Shown here one piece after another: positions 63,211 to 64,000 of a stretch of DNA of 64,000 bases. Position 1 is the first letter of the stretch; every line of letters begins with the position of its first letter. The notes under the pieces are model-generated. The model saw only the letters and a list, made by a program, of their open reading frames with translations, did no database searches and was not told the origin of the DNA. The translations under genes were made by a program, and so were the position numbers. Source of the stretch: Nocardioides oceani. Lineage in GTDB: Bacteria > Actinomycetota > Actinomycetes > Propionibacteriales > Nocardioidaceae. The DNA is taken from the NCBI RefSeq assembly GCF_030412965.1, contig NZ_JAUHJQ010000001.1, positions 522,060 to 586,059 on the forward strand. Reading direction: 5' to 3'.

Positions 63211-64000
63211 TCAGTCCTCCCGGATCATCGAGCGCGGGTCGAGCAGGGCGAGCGCCACGTCGACGAGGGTGTTCACGAGCAGCACACCGACGCCGTACAC
63301 CAGCACGATCCCCTGCACGACCGGGTAGTCCTTGGTGAGGATCGAGGAGACGATCGTGCTGCCGAGGCCGGGCCAGGCGAAGACGTTCTCGACGAGCACG
63401 GTCCCGGCGACGAGCGCCCCGAGCAGCAGCCCGCAGAGCGTCAGCGCTGCGGTGAGCGCGTTGGGCAGCGCGTGGCGCAGGTGGACCGTGCGGGCCGGGA
63501 GCCGCTTGGCACGCGCCGTACGGATGTAGTCGGCCTGCAGGACGCGGACCATCTCCACCCGCAGGACCCGTGCCAGGATCGCCGCGGGACCGATGGCCAG
63601 CGCGAGGACCGGCAGCACGAGCGAGGACAGCGTGTCGTTGCCGGCGACCGGGAGCAGGCCGAGGCGCACGCCGAAGACGTAGACCAGGGCGACCCCGACG
63701 AGGAAGTCCGGGATGGTGCCGAGGACGACGCTGGTGCCGGTGAAGGCCAGCTCGGTGCGGCGGCCGTGCCCGCGCCGGGTCAGCACGCCGGCGGCGACCC
63801 CGACCGGGACCGCCACGGCCACCGCGACCGCGAAGCCGAGGACCGCCAGCCACAGCGTGGCCGGCAGCCGCTGGCCGATGACGTCGGACACCGGCACCTG
63901 CGAGATCAGCGACGTGCCGAGGTCACCGGTGAGGACGCCGCGCAGGTGGTCGAGGTACTGCACCGGCAGCGGGTCGTCGAGGCCGAGGGCGGTCCGCTTG
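63211..64000 (-). CDS. Di/oligopeptide ABC transporter permease (DppB-like, 5' end outside window)
   Basis: The frame stays open past the internal GTG at 63963 to the right edge; the extra codons read KRTALGLDDPLPVQYLDHL, the usual DppB N-terminal region, so the true start lies beyond 64000. Visible are five transmembrane segments, the EAA-type loop DYIRTARAKRLPARTVHLRH and the C-terminal DPRSMIRED end, typical of DppB. It is the first gene of the operon within this window; a binding-protein gene would be expected further right. Confidence 0.92.
   Translation of the reverse strand, partial: KRTALGLDDPLPVQYLDHLRGVLTGDLGTSLISQVPVSDVIGQRLPATLWLAVLGFAVAVAVAVPVGVAAGVLTRRGHGRRTELAFTGTSVVLGTIPDFLVGVALVYVFGVRLGLLPVAGNDTLSSLVLPVLALAIGPAAILARVLRVEMVRVLQADYIRTARAKRLPARTVHLRHALPNALTAALTLCGLLLGALVAGTVLVENVFAWPGLGSTIVSSILTKDYPVVQGIVLVYGVGVLLVNTLVDVALALLDPRSMIRED

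Overview
The window is very GC-rich, gene-dense DNA with frequent GTG starts, 4-base start/stop overlaps and hairpins without U-tracts. Gene content (actinobacterial-size xylose isomerase, FurA-KatG, an ECF41-type sigma factor, DUF2342 metalloprotease next to tilS and dacB, a KstR-like operator motif, class III cyclases) points to a high-GC actinobacterium. Nocardioidaceae is my best guess, inferred from content only. I see no rRNA, tRNA, phage, IS element or CRISPR array.

Layout. 1-5.3 kb: partial secreted protein, tilS, DUF2342 protease, dacB, and divergent ppa. 5.4-10 kb: acyl-CoA oxidase-type flavoprotein, NlpC/P60 endopeptidase, PAP2 protein. 10-13.8 kb: thiamine ABC transporter thiB-thiP-thiQ under a TPP riboswitch. 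13.8-16.2 kb: ECF41-type sigma factor, HSL-family esterase, ElaA-type GNAT. 16.3-23.7 kb: an operon (DHDPR-like reductase, SDR, MBL hydrolase) and an ene-reductase, both with KstR-type operator motifs, then a PrmC-like methyltransferase with kynA and kynU. 23.6-25.1 kb: DUF3140, a membrane protein and DUF4383. 25.2-34.7 kb: two converging xylose operons, galM-xylB-xylA-ROK and xylF-xylG-xylH-ROK. 35-42 kb: selO, aldehyde dehydrogenase/LysR, membrane adenylate cyclase, 5'-3' exonuclease. 42-45.7 kb: Baeyer-Villiger monooxygenase plus coupled hydrolase, with a divergent AraC regulator. 45.8-52.2 kb: GAF-ANTAR regulator, ilvA, furA-katG, ion-transporter-like protein. 52.2-64 kb: one long minus-strand operon.

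The 52-64 kb operon is the most interesting system. It encodes a dipeptide ABC transporter (DppB, a DppC-DppD fusion, DppF), a prolyl-oligopeptidase fused to a serine beta-lactamase/D-aminopeptidase fold, an M20 amidohydrolase, a COG3375-type GNAT, an N-succinylamino acid racemase and a PucR regulator, nearly all overlapping by 1-4 bases. The GNAT/racemase/M20 trio matches the known N-succinyl route that turns D- into L-amino acids. Joined to peptide uptake and the fused peptidase, it looks like a complete scavenging pathway for D-amino-acid-containing peptides.

A second theme is structural. Five convergent gene junctions (16.3, 30.0, 36.5, 39.15 and 41.9 kb) each hold a locally amplified set of short palindromic or tandem units, different at every site. 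At 30 kb a 139-base tandem duplication has copied the 3' ends of both converging ROK genes.
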